This document shows positions 19,416 through 27,862 of a DNA stretch of 64,000 bases, in pieces (within the stretch, counting starts at the first letter, position 1; every line of letters begins with the position of its first letter). Under the pieces are notes generated by a model. It worked only from the letters and a program-made list of their open reading frames with translations. It had not been told where the DNA came from and searched no databases. The stretch is from assembly GCF_001269985.1 (NCBI RefSeq), contig NZ_BBZB01000001.1:930001-994000 (forward strand). Direction: 5' to 3'. The translations under genes and the position numbers were made by a program. This DNA comes from Pseudoalteromonas sp. '520P1 No. 423'. GTDB lineage: Bacteria > Pseudomonadota > Gammaproteobacteria > Enterobacterales > Alteromonadaceae.

Positions 19416-20327
19416 CTAATTATTCTTGATTTTACTTATTGGTGTTTTTGCATCATTTAGCTGTAAATATTTTATCATTAACCTTTTACTTGCATAGCGT
19501 AAGTCTCGAATATAACGACGATAGTTTTGCATTAATGAAAAGTTTTCTTGGTAGCTTTCATTTGGTAATTCACCACTAAACTTATCTGATGATAAATGTT
19601 GTTTAGCGTAGCTATCAACTACTTGGGTATTAATGTTTTTATCACCAAATAATTGGCGCAAAAAAGCTTGGTTATTATTTAGTTGCTTTTTGACTGCAAT
19701 AAACGCATCAGTATTGAGTTTATGGTTAAAGAGTGACTTGCTCTGTATAGAAATTTTTAATACGCGACGTGCGCTTTTACTGGTGTTTGGACTTGCACGA
19801 TGAAACGCTTTTCTATCAAATAAAAAACATTGTCCCTTATTACCAAATAATTTATAGCAGTTAGCAGTATTACCAAAGCTTGGTAAAAGGCTAAATCTTT
19901 TGTTTGATATTTCAAAATAACCGTTGCCTTCACTTACATCGGTTAAATAAACGAATAGGCTGATATGTTGTAAGTTTGATTTTCCAAAATCATGTTTGCA
20001 ATCAATATCTCTATGCCAGCCACTTAGGTTGTTATCACCTATGATATGAGGTTTGCTTTGATTAGCCGCTATTTCGTATGCATGACAATGATACAGCTCT
20101 GCATCGGGTATCAGTTGATATAATAATGACTGTAATTTAGAAGTGAAAATTTCATCGAGTAGGTTTAGTTTATATAAATCATCAGCGAATACATATCGTC
20201 TTTTGGTTGTTTGTTTGCTAAAAACCTCGTCAAATAGTTCATTCCATTTTTTTATAGTATTAGGCTGATATAAAGGTTCTATATTGGCAACTGAATGTTG
20301 ATTTAATAACTCATAACCTGTATTCAT
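19416..20327 (-). CDS. PhyH-like 2-oxoglutarate/Fe(II) dioxygenase
   Basis: This 303-residue protein shows the facial triad of phytanoyl-CoA dioxygenase-type enzymes: HRD at residues 105-107, the distal histidine in DRKAFHRAS at 176, and an arginine near 187-188 that would bind 2-oxoglutarate. LFVYLTDVSEGNGYFEI between them is characteristic. Such enzymes hydroxylate small molecules, lipids or sugars. Within this operon the substrate could be a glycan component or lipid carrier, but that is inference. The start codon lies ten bases after the end of the small membrane protein gene. Confidence 0.8.
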   Translation of the reverse strand: MNTGYELLNQHSVANIEPLYQPNTIKKWNELFDEVFSKQTTKRRYVFADDLYKLNLLDEIFTSKLQSLLYQLIPDAELYHCHAYEIAANQSKPHIIGDNNLSGWHRDIDCKHDFGKSNLQHISLFVYLTDVSEGNGYFEISNKRFSLLPSFGNTANCYKLFGNKGQCFLFDRKAFHRASPNTSKSARRVLKISIQSKSLFNHKLNTDAFIAVKKQLNNNQAFLRQLFGDKNINTQVVDSYAKQHLSSDKFSGELPNESYQENFSLMQNYRRYIRDLRYASKRLMIKYLQLNDAKTPISKIKNN

Positions 20328-20336
20328 AGTATCAAC

Positions 20337-20492
20337 TCAGACATATTTGAATGAAATAAAAAGTAAAACTAAAATTAGCACTGCGCCGTAAATCGATATC
20401 AAAGGAATAAGTGAGTAAATACCAACTAAAGCTAAGCTAACTACGGTTAATGCTGAACCAATTCCAATCCATTCTTTAATCTTATGTTTCAT
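20337..20492 (-). CDS. 51-residue two-helix membrane protein
   Basis: A short gene in the apparent gap between the flippase and the PhyH-like gene encodes 51 residues. It has a basic N-terminus (MKHKIKEW) and two hydrophobic stretches, at about 9-28 and 33-47. An AAAGGAAAATA ribosome site stands directly before its ATG. Spacing is operon-like: 31 bases after the flippase stop and 9 bases before the PhyH start. I know no family for it. It could be a small partner of the flippase or oxygenase. Confidence 0.65.
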   Translation of the reverse strand: MKHKIKEWIGIGSALTVVSLALVGIYSLIPLISIYGAVLILVLLFISFKYV

Positions 20493-20523
20493 TATTTTCC
20501 TTTAAAGTTTTTTGTATGCTGAG

Positions 20524-21840
20524 TTAGTTGATATGTTTTCTATTAGCTATGGTATATGAATTAAGCAATATGCTAGGCCATTTTAACATGGCTTTTACCA
20601 TCAATAAAAAGAAGGGTCGTGTATGTTTGAATAAAGCTAAGCTAAACATGCTGGCCATCATGTATGACATTAATGTAGCCCAAGCAGCGCCAACACCACC
20701 ATAGTTAGGTATTAGCCATAGATTGAGTAGTACATTTAATACAGCTCCGCAGCCAGTAGTGTATAAGCTAAATTTATAATGACCTTCAATAATTAACCAT
20801 TTGCTTAAAATAGCGCGCTGAAAAATAAAAATAGAAGCAAATATATGAATTTGAAGAATTTTAGCGCTTTTACTGTATTGCTCACCAAATAATACATTGA
20901 TGATTTGATCTGAAAATAAGAAAGTAGTAATACTGATAAGGCAAGCAGCGCTGACCATAAAGCTTAAAATTTTCAAAAGTAGCTGCTTATATTTACGAGC
21001 GTTATTAAGTTTTGTGCTAGTTAATTGAGCATTAAATGCATTAGCAATTAGTACAGGAAATACATACCAAAATTCAGAAAGCTTGGCTGCTGCGGCATAA
21101 AAGGCGACTTCTTTGGTATTGAGAATATGAGCGATCATCAACTGGTCTATTTTTAAATATATTACAGCTGCAATACCTGAAAAAAATAACCATTTTGATT
21201 TATTAAATAGAGACAGTGAAGCTGTGAACTTAGGTTGTTTTTTTATGTGTTGATGCTGTTTGTTTTTATAATAAATAAATAAATAACAACTTCCAAGCAG
21301 AATGAATTCAGCCCCATTAAGCGCAATTAAGGTTATTAGGCTTGCATTATTAATTATTGAAAACAATATAACCAGTTTCGTTATTAATAAAATACTGAGT
21401 CTAATATATAGCGTGTTCGACACTTTTTGTTTTGCTAAATAGTAGTATTCAACAAGATTAAAGATATTAAAAACTTGAAAACATAGAAGTAAAATTATGG
21501 CTTGTATGTGTGCTACTTCATTAAAAAACCAATAAGCTAAACAACTGCCTAATAGTAAACTAAAAATAGCACCTGAAAACCTTACTTTAAGTGCTGCTAA
21601 AAAATAATAATGACTATTTTTTGGGTGTTTTATAAAGTATTTACTGGTTAAGTTATTTAATCCCATTACGGTTAAAGGTAAAAATAAAGCGCCAAAACTT
21701 AAAATATATGAGTAGCTACCAAAAAAGTCAGGACCTGCAATACGGGCAATTAAAACACTGTTTAAAAAGCTTAAGCCGATTAATACTATTTTTTCAGTGA
21801 TTAATAACAGACTATTTTTTATATTTTTAGATAATCTCAT
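20524..21840 (-). CDS. Wzx-like polysaccharide flippase
   Basis: A 438-residue protein of the MOP/PST exporter superfamily with about twelve to fourteen hydrophobic segments. The N-terminal pattern IARIAGPDFFGSYSYILSF and the later LNTKEVAFYAAAAKLSE are typical of Wzx/RfbX flippases, which turn lipid-linked repeat units to the periplasmic face. It heads a leftward operon and is divergent from wecA. A second flippase lies at 32129-33379, so either two repeat units are made here or one gene is specialised. Codon use is like its neighbours. Confidence 0.88.
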   Translation of the reverse strand: MRLSKNIKNSLLLITEKIVLIGLSFLNSVLIARIAGPDFFGSYSYILSFGALFLPLTVMGLNNLTSKYFIKHPKNSHYYFLAALKVRFSGAIFSLLLGSCLAYWFFNEVAHIQAIILLLCFQVFNIFNLVEYYYLAKQKVSNTLYIRLSILLITKLVILFSIINNASLITLIALNGAEFILLGSCYLFIYYKNKQHQHIKKQPKFTASLSLFNKSKWLFFSGIAAVIYLKIDQLMIAHILNTKEVAFYAAAAKLSEFWYVFPVLIANAFNAQLTSTKLNNARKYKQLLLKILSFMVSAACLISITTFLFSDQIINVLFGEQYSKSAKILQIHIFASIFIFQRAILSKWLIIEGHYKFSLYTTGCGAVLNVLLNLWLIPNYGGVGAAWATLMSYMMASMFSLALFKHTRPFFLLMVKAMLKWPSILLNSYTIANRKHIN

Positions 21841-22155
21841 TTAACAGCAGTCATATTTTTAGGTGCTTAATCATAAAGAAGATAAGTATATTTTAAACAA
21901 TGCACAGCTTCAATTAGCAAAGTTTGATGTATATCTATAAATAGTTTTTAAAAAGGTAAATTTACTAAAATCACATAATATTTATGTGATTGTGCTATAA
22001 GAGTTGAAGTTATGGATACAAACAGATAAAATTCGCCTCTTGAATTTTTATTAGGCTTGTATTATTTTTGGTCTAATTTATCTGTGTTTTTGTTTAAATG
22101 CTTCGCTCTTTGATTTTCTATTATTTAAGAGTGATCTATATAGGTTAATCTAAGC
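21841..22155. promoter_or_regulatory. Divergent flippase/wecA gap with perfect 21-bp palindrome
   Basis: This 315-base AT-rich gap should hold promoters for both directions. The clear feature is a perfect inverted repeat at 21970-21990: ATCACATAA, a 3-base centre TAT, then TTATGTGAT. It is operator-sized and not followed by a U-tract. It is not a CRP site, because the half-sites are in the opposite order (TCACA before TGTGA). No confident -35/-10 pair or JUMPstart was found. Confidence 0.45.
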
Positions 22156-23247
22156 GTGATTTTAAATAATATTGGTATCTTTTTTTGCTCTTTTTTAAGT
22201 TTATTTTTATTTAGAAAATTAGCAAAAGCAATTAATTTAGTTGATAGCCCAAACGCCCGAAAACATCATGCAGGTTCAGTACCTTTAGTGGGTGGCTTAG
22301 CGATATTCGTTGTTGTTTTTTCATTTTTATTTGCTTTTCCAGATACCATTACAACTCCTTATTTATACTTGTCTTGTGCTATTACTTTGTTAGTTGTTGG
22401 CGTTTTTGATGACTTACTCGATATCAGCTTTAAATTTCGCCTATTATTACAAGTTGTTATATCTGGCTTAATGATGTTTGTGGGCGGCTTAGTGCTGCAA
22501 AATTTAGGTATGTTGGTTGCACCATTTACACTTGATTTGTCATTTTTTGGCTACTTTGTCACAGTTATTACGGTTGTAGGCGCTATTAATGCTTTTAATA
22601 TGGTTGATGGTATTGATGGTTTGTTAGGTGGTTTGTCGATAGTTACTTTTGGCTCCCTTGGTTTATTATTTTTTATGAATGGCCAGTTAGACCTAATGTC
22701 ATTTTGTTTAGCTATTATTGTAGCAACACTACCATATATTTTACTTAATTTAGGTTTGCCTTTAGGACAACGATTCAAAGTGTTTATGGGTGATGCAGGC
22801 AGCACTGTAATAGGCTTTACAGTTGTTTGGTTATTAATTGAAGGCTCACAGTCAAGTTCGCCAGCCATTAGCCCTGTTACGGCACTATGGATTGCGGCTA
22901 TTCCAATTATGGATGCTGTTTATACAATTTTTAGACGTATTAAAAAAGGTCAATCGCCATTTCAACCAGACCGTAAACATTTACACCATATTTTACAGCG
23001 CTTAGGGTTAAACTCATCTATGACCTTAGTCACTATTTGTAGCTTAGCGTCTGTATTTGCTGCTGTTGGTGTTATCGGTGAAATGATGAATGTACCTGAA
23101 TATATTATGTTTTATAGCTTTATTGTTATGTTTTTAGTTTATTACCGCATGATGAGTCGTATTTGGAAAGTAAGTGTTAAAATTAGACGTTTATTTGGTG
23201 TTGGCCGTAAAAGTAAAAAGGTAGCCAGCCTAGCTCAAAGAAGCTAA
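22156..23247 (+). CDS. wecA: WecA-type UDP-GlcNAc:undecaprenyl-phosphate transferase
   Basis: This polyprenol-phosphate GlcNAc-1-phosphate transferase starts a repeat unit on undecaprenyl phosphate. About ten membrane segments are present. Family motifs are NARKHHAGSVPLVGG near residue 35, FDDLLDI, NMVDGIDGL near 148 (catalytic aspartates), FMGDAGS, and DRKHLHHIL near 275 (histidine motif). The GTG start at 22156 has only a weak ribosome site. It opens the Wzx/Wzy half of the locus and could equally serve an enterobacterial-common-antigen-like or teichoic-acid-like primer, since TagO is in the same family. Confidence 0.9.
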   Translation: MILNNIGIFFCSFLSLFLFRKLAKAINLVDSPNARKHHAGSVPLVGGLAIFVVVFSFLFAFPDTITTPYLYLSCAITLLVVGVFDDLLDISFKFRLLLQVVISGLMMFVGGLVLQNLGMLVAPFTLDLSFFGYFVTVITVVGAINAFNMVDGIDGLLGGLSIVTFGSLGLLFFMNGQLDLMSFCLAIIVATLPYILLNLGLPLGQRFKVFMGDAGSTVIGFTVVWLLIEGSQSSSPAISPVTALWIAAIPIMDAVYTIFRRIKKGQSPFQPDRKHLHHILQRLGLNSSMTLVTICSLASVFAAVGVIGEMMNVPEYIMFYSFIVMFLVYYRMMSRIWKVSVKIRRLFGVGRKSKKVASLAQRS

Positions 23248-23298
23248 TACTTAAGTTTTTATATTTAATCACTTACGTTAATAGCAATATCAACAAAC

Positions 23299-23340
23299 AT
23301 AGCTAGGAAAACATACTTTAGGGTAGTAAAGTCTAGCTAT
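23299..23340 (+). repeat. Nested hairpin upstream of the nitroreductase gene
   Basis: ATAGCTAG (23299-23306) pairs with CTAGCTAT (23333-23340). Inside, ACTTTA (23315-23320) pairs with TAAAGT (23327-23332), with an 8-base bulge on the left arm. It lies between wecA and the next gene. It may terminate or attenuate wecA transcription, although the following U-tract is weak (TTATTCTTT). Confidence 0.45.
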
Positions 23341-23370
23341 TATTCTTTGAGTTTAACCCCAAATTTATTT

Positions 23371-24438
23371 ATGAAGCTTTTTTTAAAGAAATTACTCCCC
23401 TCAAACTTTATCGATATTTTAAAAAAACTGATAAGTCGTTTAGATAATAAATTATTACCTGTGTTTGCGAGCAAAGGTTTTTTTAGCTCTGTTTATTTTG
23501 TGCTTTTTAATTCAAAATTTCATCGAGAGCACCAAGCTGTTTTAAAGGGTCGTTTAGAATATGCTAAATCTTTAGACGTTATTAACCAAACGAGTGTTCT
23601 ATTAAGGCGAAATACTCATAGAATAGAAAAAGGCCTAATAATGCAGCCTAGGCGAGATGTTTTTGCTGAAGCCTATATAGATGAAACCGTTGAATGTTAT
23701 GAAAAATGTTTAATCTCAGCTTCACTATGTAAAGATGAATTAAAGTGGGCTTATGATGTACTAACCAAGTTTTTTTCAGTTACAAATGGCTCAAGTGTTA
23801 TTGATAAAGCAAATGAAAAATTTAAATCTTTGGTACACAAGCAAAAAAGTTCATCGGATGAATCCTTGCCTTATCGACATGAAGACCGAGTTCAGTCAAA
23901 CATTTCAACGGAACAATTACATAAGTTATTTAAACAACGTCGCTCTGTAAGATGGTATCAAGACAAACAAGTGGATATTACACTGATTGAAAAAGCGGTT
24001 GAGTTAGCGACTCTAGCACCAAGCGCTTGTAATAGGCAACCTTTTAAGTTTCACGTTATTACTAATTTAGATAAAGCTAGTGAAATTGCAAAAGTAGCTA
24101 TGGGAACCGCTGGTTTTTCTGAAAATATACCTGCTTTAATTGCTATCATTGGTGATTTATCTGCGTATCCTAAAGAGCAAGATCGCCATGTTATTTATAT
24201 TGATGGTGGTTTAGTTGCTATGCAGTTAATGTTGGCTTTTGAAACTTTAGGTTTATCTACTTGTCCGATTAATTGGCCTGATATTGATAAGTTTGAAAAT
24301 AAAATTTCAAAAAAGCTCAATTTAGAATATCACCAAAGAACTATTATGCTAATGGCTGTGGGTTATGGCGATCCTGATGGACTTATCCCATTTTCTCAAA
24401 AGAAAAGCCCGAGTTTACTGATCAAGGAAGTACATTAA
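23371..24438 (+). CDS. Nitroreductase-family flavoprotein
   Basis: The C-terminal ~190 residues are an FMN-dependent nitroreductase fold: RRSVRWYQDKQVD (FMN phosphate contact), LAPSACNRQPF and GGLVAMQLMLAFETLGLS. The N-terminal ~150 residues are an added helical region of unknown role. I choose the ATG at 23371 (355 residues); a TTG at 23347 would place the start only seven bases after a hairpin. Neither has a strong ribosome site. The stop overlaps the pyruvyltransferase-family start (TAATG), so the two products probably act together. It could reduce a sugar or cofactor; no direct evidence is visible. Confidence 0.85.
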   Translation: MKLFLKKLLPSNFIDILKKLISRLDNKLLPVFASKGFFSSVYFVLFNSKFHREHQAVLKGRLEYAKSLDVINQTSVLLRRNTHRIEKGLIMQPRRDVFAEAYIDETVECYEKCLISASLCKDELKWAYDVLTKFFSVTNGSSVIDKANEKFKSLVHKQKSSSDESLPYRHEDRVQSNISTEQLHKLFKQRRSVRWYQDKQVDITLIEKAVELATLAPSACNRQPFKFHVITNLDKASEIAKVAMGTAGFSENIPALIAIIGDLSAYPKEQDRHVIYIDGGLVAMQLMLAFETLGLSTCPINWPDIDKFENKISKKLNLEYHQRTIMLMAVGYGDPDGLIPFSQKKSPSLLIKEVH

Positions 24439-25589
24439 TGCTAATTGAAATAAAGGGCGTGCAGTTTGTAAATAAAGGTGCTGAATTAATGCTGCATGCT
24501 ATTTTACAAAAAGCGAAGGCTATTTGGCCTGATGCTGAATTTTGCTTAGCTCCAAATCCACTTTCTCCCTATTTAAAGCGCACTGATGTCGGGGCTTTTC
24601 AAAAGTTAGGTTTAAAAAAGAATGTTTTGGATTTAAATAGCATATTTTATTTTTTGCCTCTATCACTAAGAAAAAAGCTAAAAAGTAAGTGGGGCATAGT
24701 TACAGAAGCCGATATTGATATCGTGTTAGACGCTTCAGGCTTTGCATATGGCGATCAATGGAATACGCTAATTTTAAAGCAAACAGCCATTGAAGCCCGT
24801 AGACTAAAAAGAAAAAATAAGCATTATATTTTTATGCCACAAGCTTTAGGGCCTTTCAGTTCTTCAGCAAACAGAGCCGCAGCAAAAAAAGCATTTGAAG
24901 CATCTTCAATAGTGTTTGCTCGAGAAGTTGAATCATTAGCTAATGTTAATGATTGCTCTAAAAATACCAATGTTATTTTAGCTCCTGATTTTACAAATTT
25001 AGTTAAAGCTGAACTGAAACAAGAGTTTGAACCTTTTAAAGATAAAATTGCCATAGTGCCGAATAGTAAAATGCTCAGCACTAAAAATAAAAATACATTA
25101 TGGCGACAAAATTATTTATCTATTCTTGTTAAAACAATAAATGCATATCAAGATCTTGGTGAAAATGTTTTTTTATTGAACCATGAAGGTAAATCTGATT
25201 TAAATGTTTGCAATGAGATTAACTCATTATTAAATTCTAAATTAGAAGTATTATCACCTGACTCGTCCTTAGATGTAAAAGCAGTAATAGGTCAGAGTAA
25301 AGCCGTTGTTTGTTCTCGGTACCATGGTTGTGTGAGTGCATTATCTCAGGGAGTGCCGTGTTTAGGCACAAGTTGGAGCCATAAATATGAAAAGTTGTTT
25401 TCAGAATATGGTGTAAGCACTATGCTACTGACTCCTGAACTATCAAATAAAAGCCTCGAAGATTTCGTTCGCTATTCTATAAATGAACAAGCATTAATAA
25501 AAAATACATTAGAGCCAAAAATTACGGAGTTTAAGGCTTTATCGGAACAAATGTGGAAAAAAGTAACAGAAGTTATTAATGCTACATAA
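24438..25589 (+). CDS. Polysaccharide pyruvyl transferase family protein
   Basis: This 383-residue protein matches the CsaB/WcaK family, which adds ketal-linked pyruvate from PEP to sugars. Landmarks are GVQFVNKGAELMLHAIL at the N-terminus (the family's GxxNxGDE-like start in a modified form), FMPQALGPF near 135, and VCSRYHGCVSALSQGVPCLG near 290, with the SRxHG motif. It is translationally coupled to the nitroreductase. Pyruvylation gives an acidic glycan. Membership is clear; the acceptor is unknown, and some members act on other substrates. Confidence 0.87.
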   Translation: MLIEIKGVQFVNKGAELMLHAILQKAKAIWPDAEFCLAPNPLSPYLKRTDVGAFQKLGLKKNVLDLNSIFYFLPLSLRKKLKSKWGIVTEADIDIVLDASGFAYGDQWNTLILKQTAIEARRLKRKNKHYIFMPQALGPFSSSANRAAAKKAFEASSIVFAREVESLANVNDCSKNTNVILAPDFTNLVKAELKQEFEPFKDKIAIVPNSKMLSTKNKNTLWRQNYLSILVKTINAYQDLGENVFLLNHEGKSDLNVCNEINSLLNSKLEVLSPDSSLDVKAVIGQSKAVVCSRYHGCVSALSQGVPCLGTSWSHKYEKLFSEYGVSTMLLTPELSNKSLEDFVRYSINEQALIKNTLEPKITEFKALSEQMWKKVTEVINAT

Positions 25590-25629
25590 CTGCATTTTTA
25601 GGTATTATCAAAACCATCTTGTCATTCTG

Positions 25630-25657
25630 GTGACTTAACTAGCACCTATTATATATT
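25630..25657 (+). promoter_or_regulatory. Candidate sigma70 promoter before the tagD-like gene
   Basis: GTGACT (25630-25635) and TATATT (25652-25657) are separated by 16 bases and lie 46 bases before the cytidylyltransferase ATG. This would drive the CDP-glycerol and Alg13/14 part of the locus separately. Both boxes are imperfect, so confidence is low. Confidence 0.3.
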
Positions 25658-25703
25658 TGATGTAAAATGCGCAAAAATTTATTAATTTTAATTTGGTAAT
25701 TAA

Positions 25704-26096
25704 ATGAGTCGAGTAATCACATTTGGTACTTTTGATCTTTTTCATGTTGGTCATTTAAATATTTTGAAAAGAGCAGCTGCTTTAGGTGATACTTTAATTG
25801 TTGGCATTTCTACCGACGCATTAAATTACTCAAAAAAGCAAAGATATCCAATTTGCCCTCAAAACAGTCGTTCTGAAATTATTGATGCTTTAAAGTGTGT
25901 TAGTGAAGTCTTTTATGAAGATTCTCTTGAGCTTAAAAGACAGTATATCATTGATTATAAAGCCGAGATATTGGTTATGGGCGATGACTGGAAAGGGAAG
26001 TTTGATGAATTTAAAGATATTTGTGAAGTAATTTATTTACCAAGAACCCCTTCAATTTCTACTACTGAATTAATCGAAATAGTTAAAGAGATTTAA
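25704..26096 (+). CDS. Glycerol-3-phosphate cytidylyltransferase (TagD-like)
   Basis: This 130-residue nucleotidyltransferase has the length and motifs of TagD/GCT: GTFDLFHVGHLNIL at residues 8-21, with the HxGH signature at 14-17, and RTPSISTTEL at about 114-123, equivalent to the RTEGISTT motif. TagD makes CDP-glycerol from sn-glycerol-3-phosphate and CTP. The presence of a TagF-like transferase at 34198-35367 supports this substrate over ethanolamine or ribitol. It begins a tightly spaced rightward operon. In Gram-negative bacteria such genes supply glycerol phosphate for O-antigens or capsules. Confidence 0.87.
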   Translation: MSRVITFGTFDLFHVGHLNILKRAAALGDTLIVGISTDALNYSKKQRYPICPQNSRSEIIDALKCVSEVFYEDSLELKRQYIIDYKAEILVMGDDWKGKFDEFKDICEVIYLPRTPSISTTELIEIVKEI

Positions 26097-26131
26097 TTTA
26101 TTCTAAAGTCTTATTTGTTTACAGGTAAAAA

Positions 26132-26626
26132 ATGTTTAAAAGTCGGCCAGAAGTGGTTTTGTTGGTTTATGGAAAAGGTGGGCACACAGCTCAGATGGAA
26201 CGATTTTTAAAAAATCAACCTACTACCGATACACCGAAAGAATATATTGCGTTAACTAATTCTAATCTAAGTTTTTCTCAGGTTAAAGAGTATTTCTTTT
26301 TAATGGAAGCGAGAAATAAATATCACTGGTATGTGAATGTATTTATTTTTATGGCTTACCTTTTATTGGCTACTTGCCAAGTATTTAGAATTTTTATGAA
26401 ATATAAAGTTGTAGGTATGATTTCTACAGGGCCTGGTTTAGCTGTTATTCCTGGCATATTATGCCGATTAACGGGTAAGAAAGTTGTGTTTTTTGAGTCT
26501 TGGTCTCGTTTTTTTACCCCATCAATTGCTGGTCGTTTAATGCATAAAATTGCGAGTTTATTTTTTATACAGCATAAATCGATTAAAAAATTCTATCCCA
26601 AAAGTAAGTATATGGGGCGACTATGA
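26132..26626 (+). CDS. Alg14/PssD-like glycosyltransferase subunit
   Basis: The 164-residue protein resembles the membrane-anchored half of bipartite GT28-type transferases (Alg14, PssD, EpsE). It has LLVYGKGGHTAQM near the N-terminus, a hydrophobic segment at about 68-90, then STGPGLAVIPGILCRLTGKK and FFESWSRFFTPS. Alg14 recruits the catalytic Alg13 subunit to the membrane. The next gene overlaps it by four bases (ATGA) and begins with exactly such an Alg13/PssE domain. The pair would add the second sugar to a lipid-linked primer. Confidence 0.87.
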   Translation: MFKSRPEVVLLVYGKGGHTAQMERFLKNQPTTDTPKEYIALTNSNLSFSQVKEYFFLMEARNKYHWYVNVFIFMAYLLLATCQVFRIFMKYKVVGMISTGPGLAVIPGILCRLTGKKVVFFESWSRFFTPSIAGRLMHKIASLFFIQHKSIKKFYPKSKYMGRL

Positions 26627-27795
26627 AGATTTTTGTGACAGTTGGTAATACTTACTTTAACAATTTGATTCAGGCAATAGATGAAATAATCTCTCCGGAT
26701 GACTTTGATGTAACAATTCAATTGGCTGAAGGGCAGTATACGCCAAAGAATCATACATATTTTAAATTTACAGATCATGTAAATGACTACATAGATCAAG
26801 CTGATGTTGTAATTACACATGCCGGTGCCGGCTCAGTATTTAAGCTGTTAGAAAAACAAAAAAAATTAGTTGTGGTGCCAAATAATGTACGTATAGATAG
26901 CCATCAATTTGATTTAGCTAAATATGTAGATGATGAGAACCTTGCAAGTGTTTGTTATGATTTAACATTGATAGAAAGTGCTTTATCTGCTGCTGTCAAT
27001 AATCAATATTCACCTTATAAAAACAATCCTTTTTCGGGATATGAGAGTATTTGGAATTTAATGTACCCGAGTAAAGATAAAAATCTAGTTGGCGGACTTC
27101 CGCTTAATATATTTTCAAGTATAGACAATTGCTTACAAAGTATATTACCAGATGATGGTAAAGTAATTCCGGGTAGTGCAATTGCAATAAACCCAGAAAA
27201 AATAATTCGTTCAATGCAAAGCTCTGATATATACGATACGTTAATGTGCGCCTCGATACGTTATGCCGACGGTATAGGAGTAGTTAAAACATTAACCCGA
27301 AAATCAAAATCAAAAGTTTCTCGCATTCCGGGTTGTGAATTGTGGGAAGCGCTAATGAAAAAGTCAGGTAAGCTAAAAACGCCTGTTTTTTTAGTTGGAG
27401 CATCTGCTGATGTCATTAAGCAAACTAAGCTAAAACTTGAAGCAGAATACTCAGTTAATGTGTGTGGCTTTCAAGATGGTTATTTTGATCAAGCAAAAGA
27501 GCAAGAAGTGATTGATCAAATAGTTAAAGCTAAACCTTTAGTTGTTTCGGTTGCATTAGGCTCTCCAAGGCAGGAAATCTTTATAGAAAAGTGCCGTAAA
27601 GTATGCCCTGATACGTTTTTTATGGGTGTAGGTGGTACATATGATGTATATACCAAAAATGTAAAGCGTGCTCCTGAGTTTTTTATTAAGCTCAATTTAG
27701 AGTGGTTTTACCGTTTAATGAGCCAGCCTAGTAGGTTGTTTCGTCAAACTAATTTATTAAAATATCTTTATTTAGAACTTACTCGGCAATTATAA
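26623..27795 (+). CDS. Fusion: Alg13/PssE domain + WecG/TagA glycosyltransferase
   Basis: Two transferases are joined in one 390-residue chain. Residues 1-150 are an Alg13/PssE-like domain: FVTVGN at 4-9, THAGAGS at 65-71, and a PNNVRIDSHQFDLAK nucleotide-sugar loop near 87. Residues ~158-390 are a WecG/TagA/CpsF (GT26) domain: YADGIGV at 214-220 with the expected catalytic aspartate, GSPRQE at 313-318, GVGGTYDV at 335-342, KRAP and LEWFYRL. GT26 enzymes add ManNAc or ManNAcA to GlcNAc-PP-undecaprenol. There is no stop or frameshift at the junction. The fusion suggests two consecutive sugar additions. The start overlaps the Alg14-like gene. Confidence 0.9.
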   Translation: MKIFVTVGNTYFNNLIQAIDEIISPDDFDVTIQLAEGQYTPKNHTYFKFTDHVNDYIDQADVVITHAGAGSVFKLLEKQKKLVVVPNNVRIDSHQFDLAKYVDDENLASVCYDLTLIESALSAAVNNQYSPYKNNPFSGYESIWNLMYPSKDKNLVGGLPLNIFSSIDNCLQSILPDDGKVIPGSAIAINPEKIIRSMQSSDIYDTLMCASIRYADGIGVVKTLTRKSKSKVSRIPGCELWEALMKKSGKLKTPVFLVGASADVIKQTKLKLEAEYSVNVCGFQDGYFDQAKEQEVIDQIVKAKPLVVSVALGSPRQEIFIEKCRKVCPDTFFMGVGGTYDVYTKNVKRAPEFFIKLNLEWFYRLMSQPSRLFRQTNLLKYLYLELTRQL

Positions 27796-27862
27796 ATTGT
27801 TGCTGTAATTAAAAGCGCTTAGTGGCTATATAATTTAACTGTTTTTATCGGATCTAATTTAC

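Noticed and set aside
21970..21990. CRP binding site
   Set aside because: The half-sites are TCACA..TGTGA, the reverse order of the CRP consensus TGTGA..TCACA.
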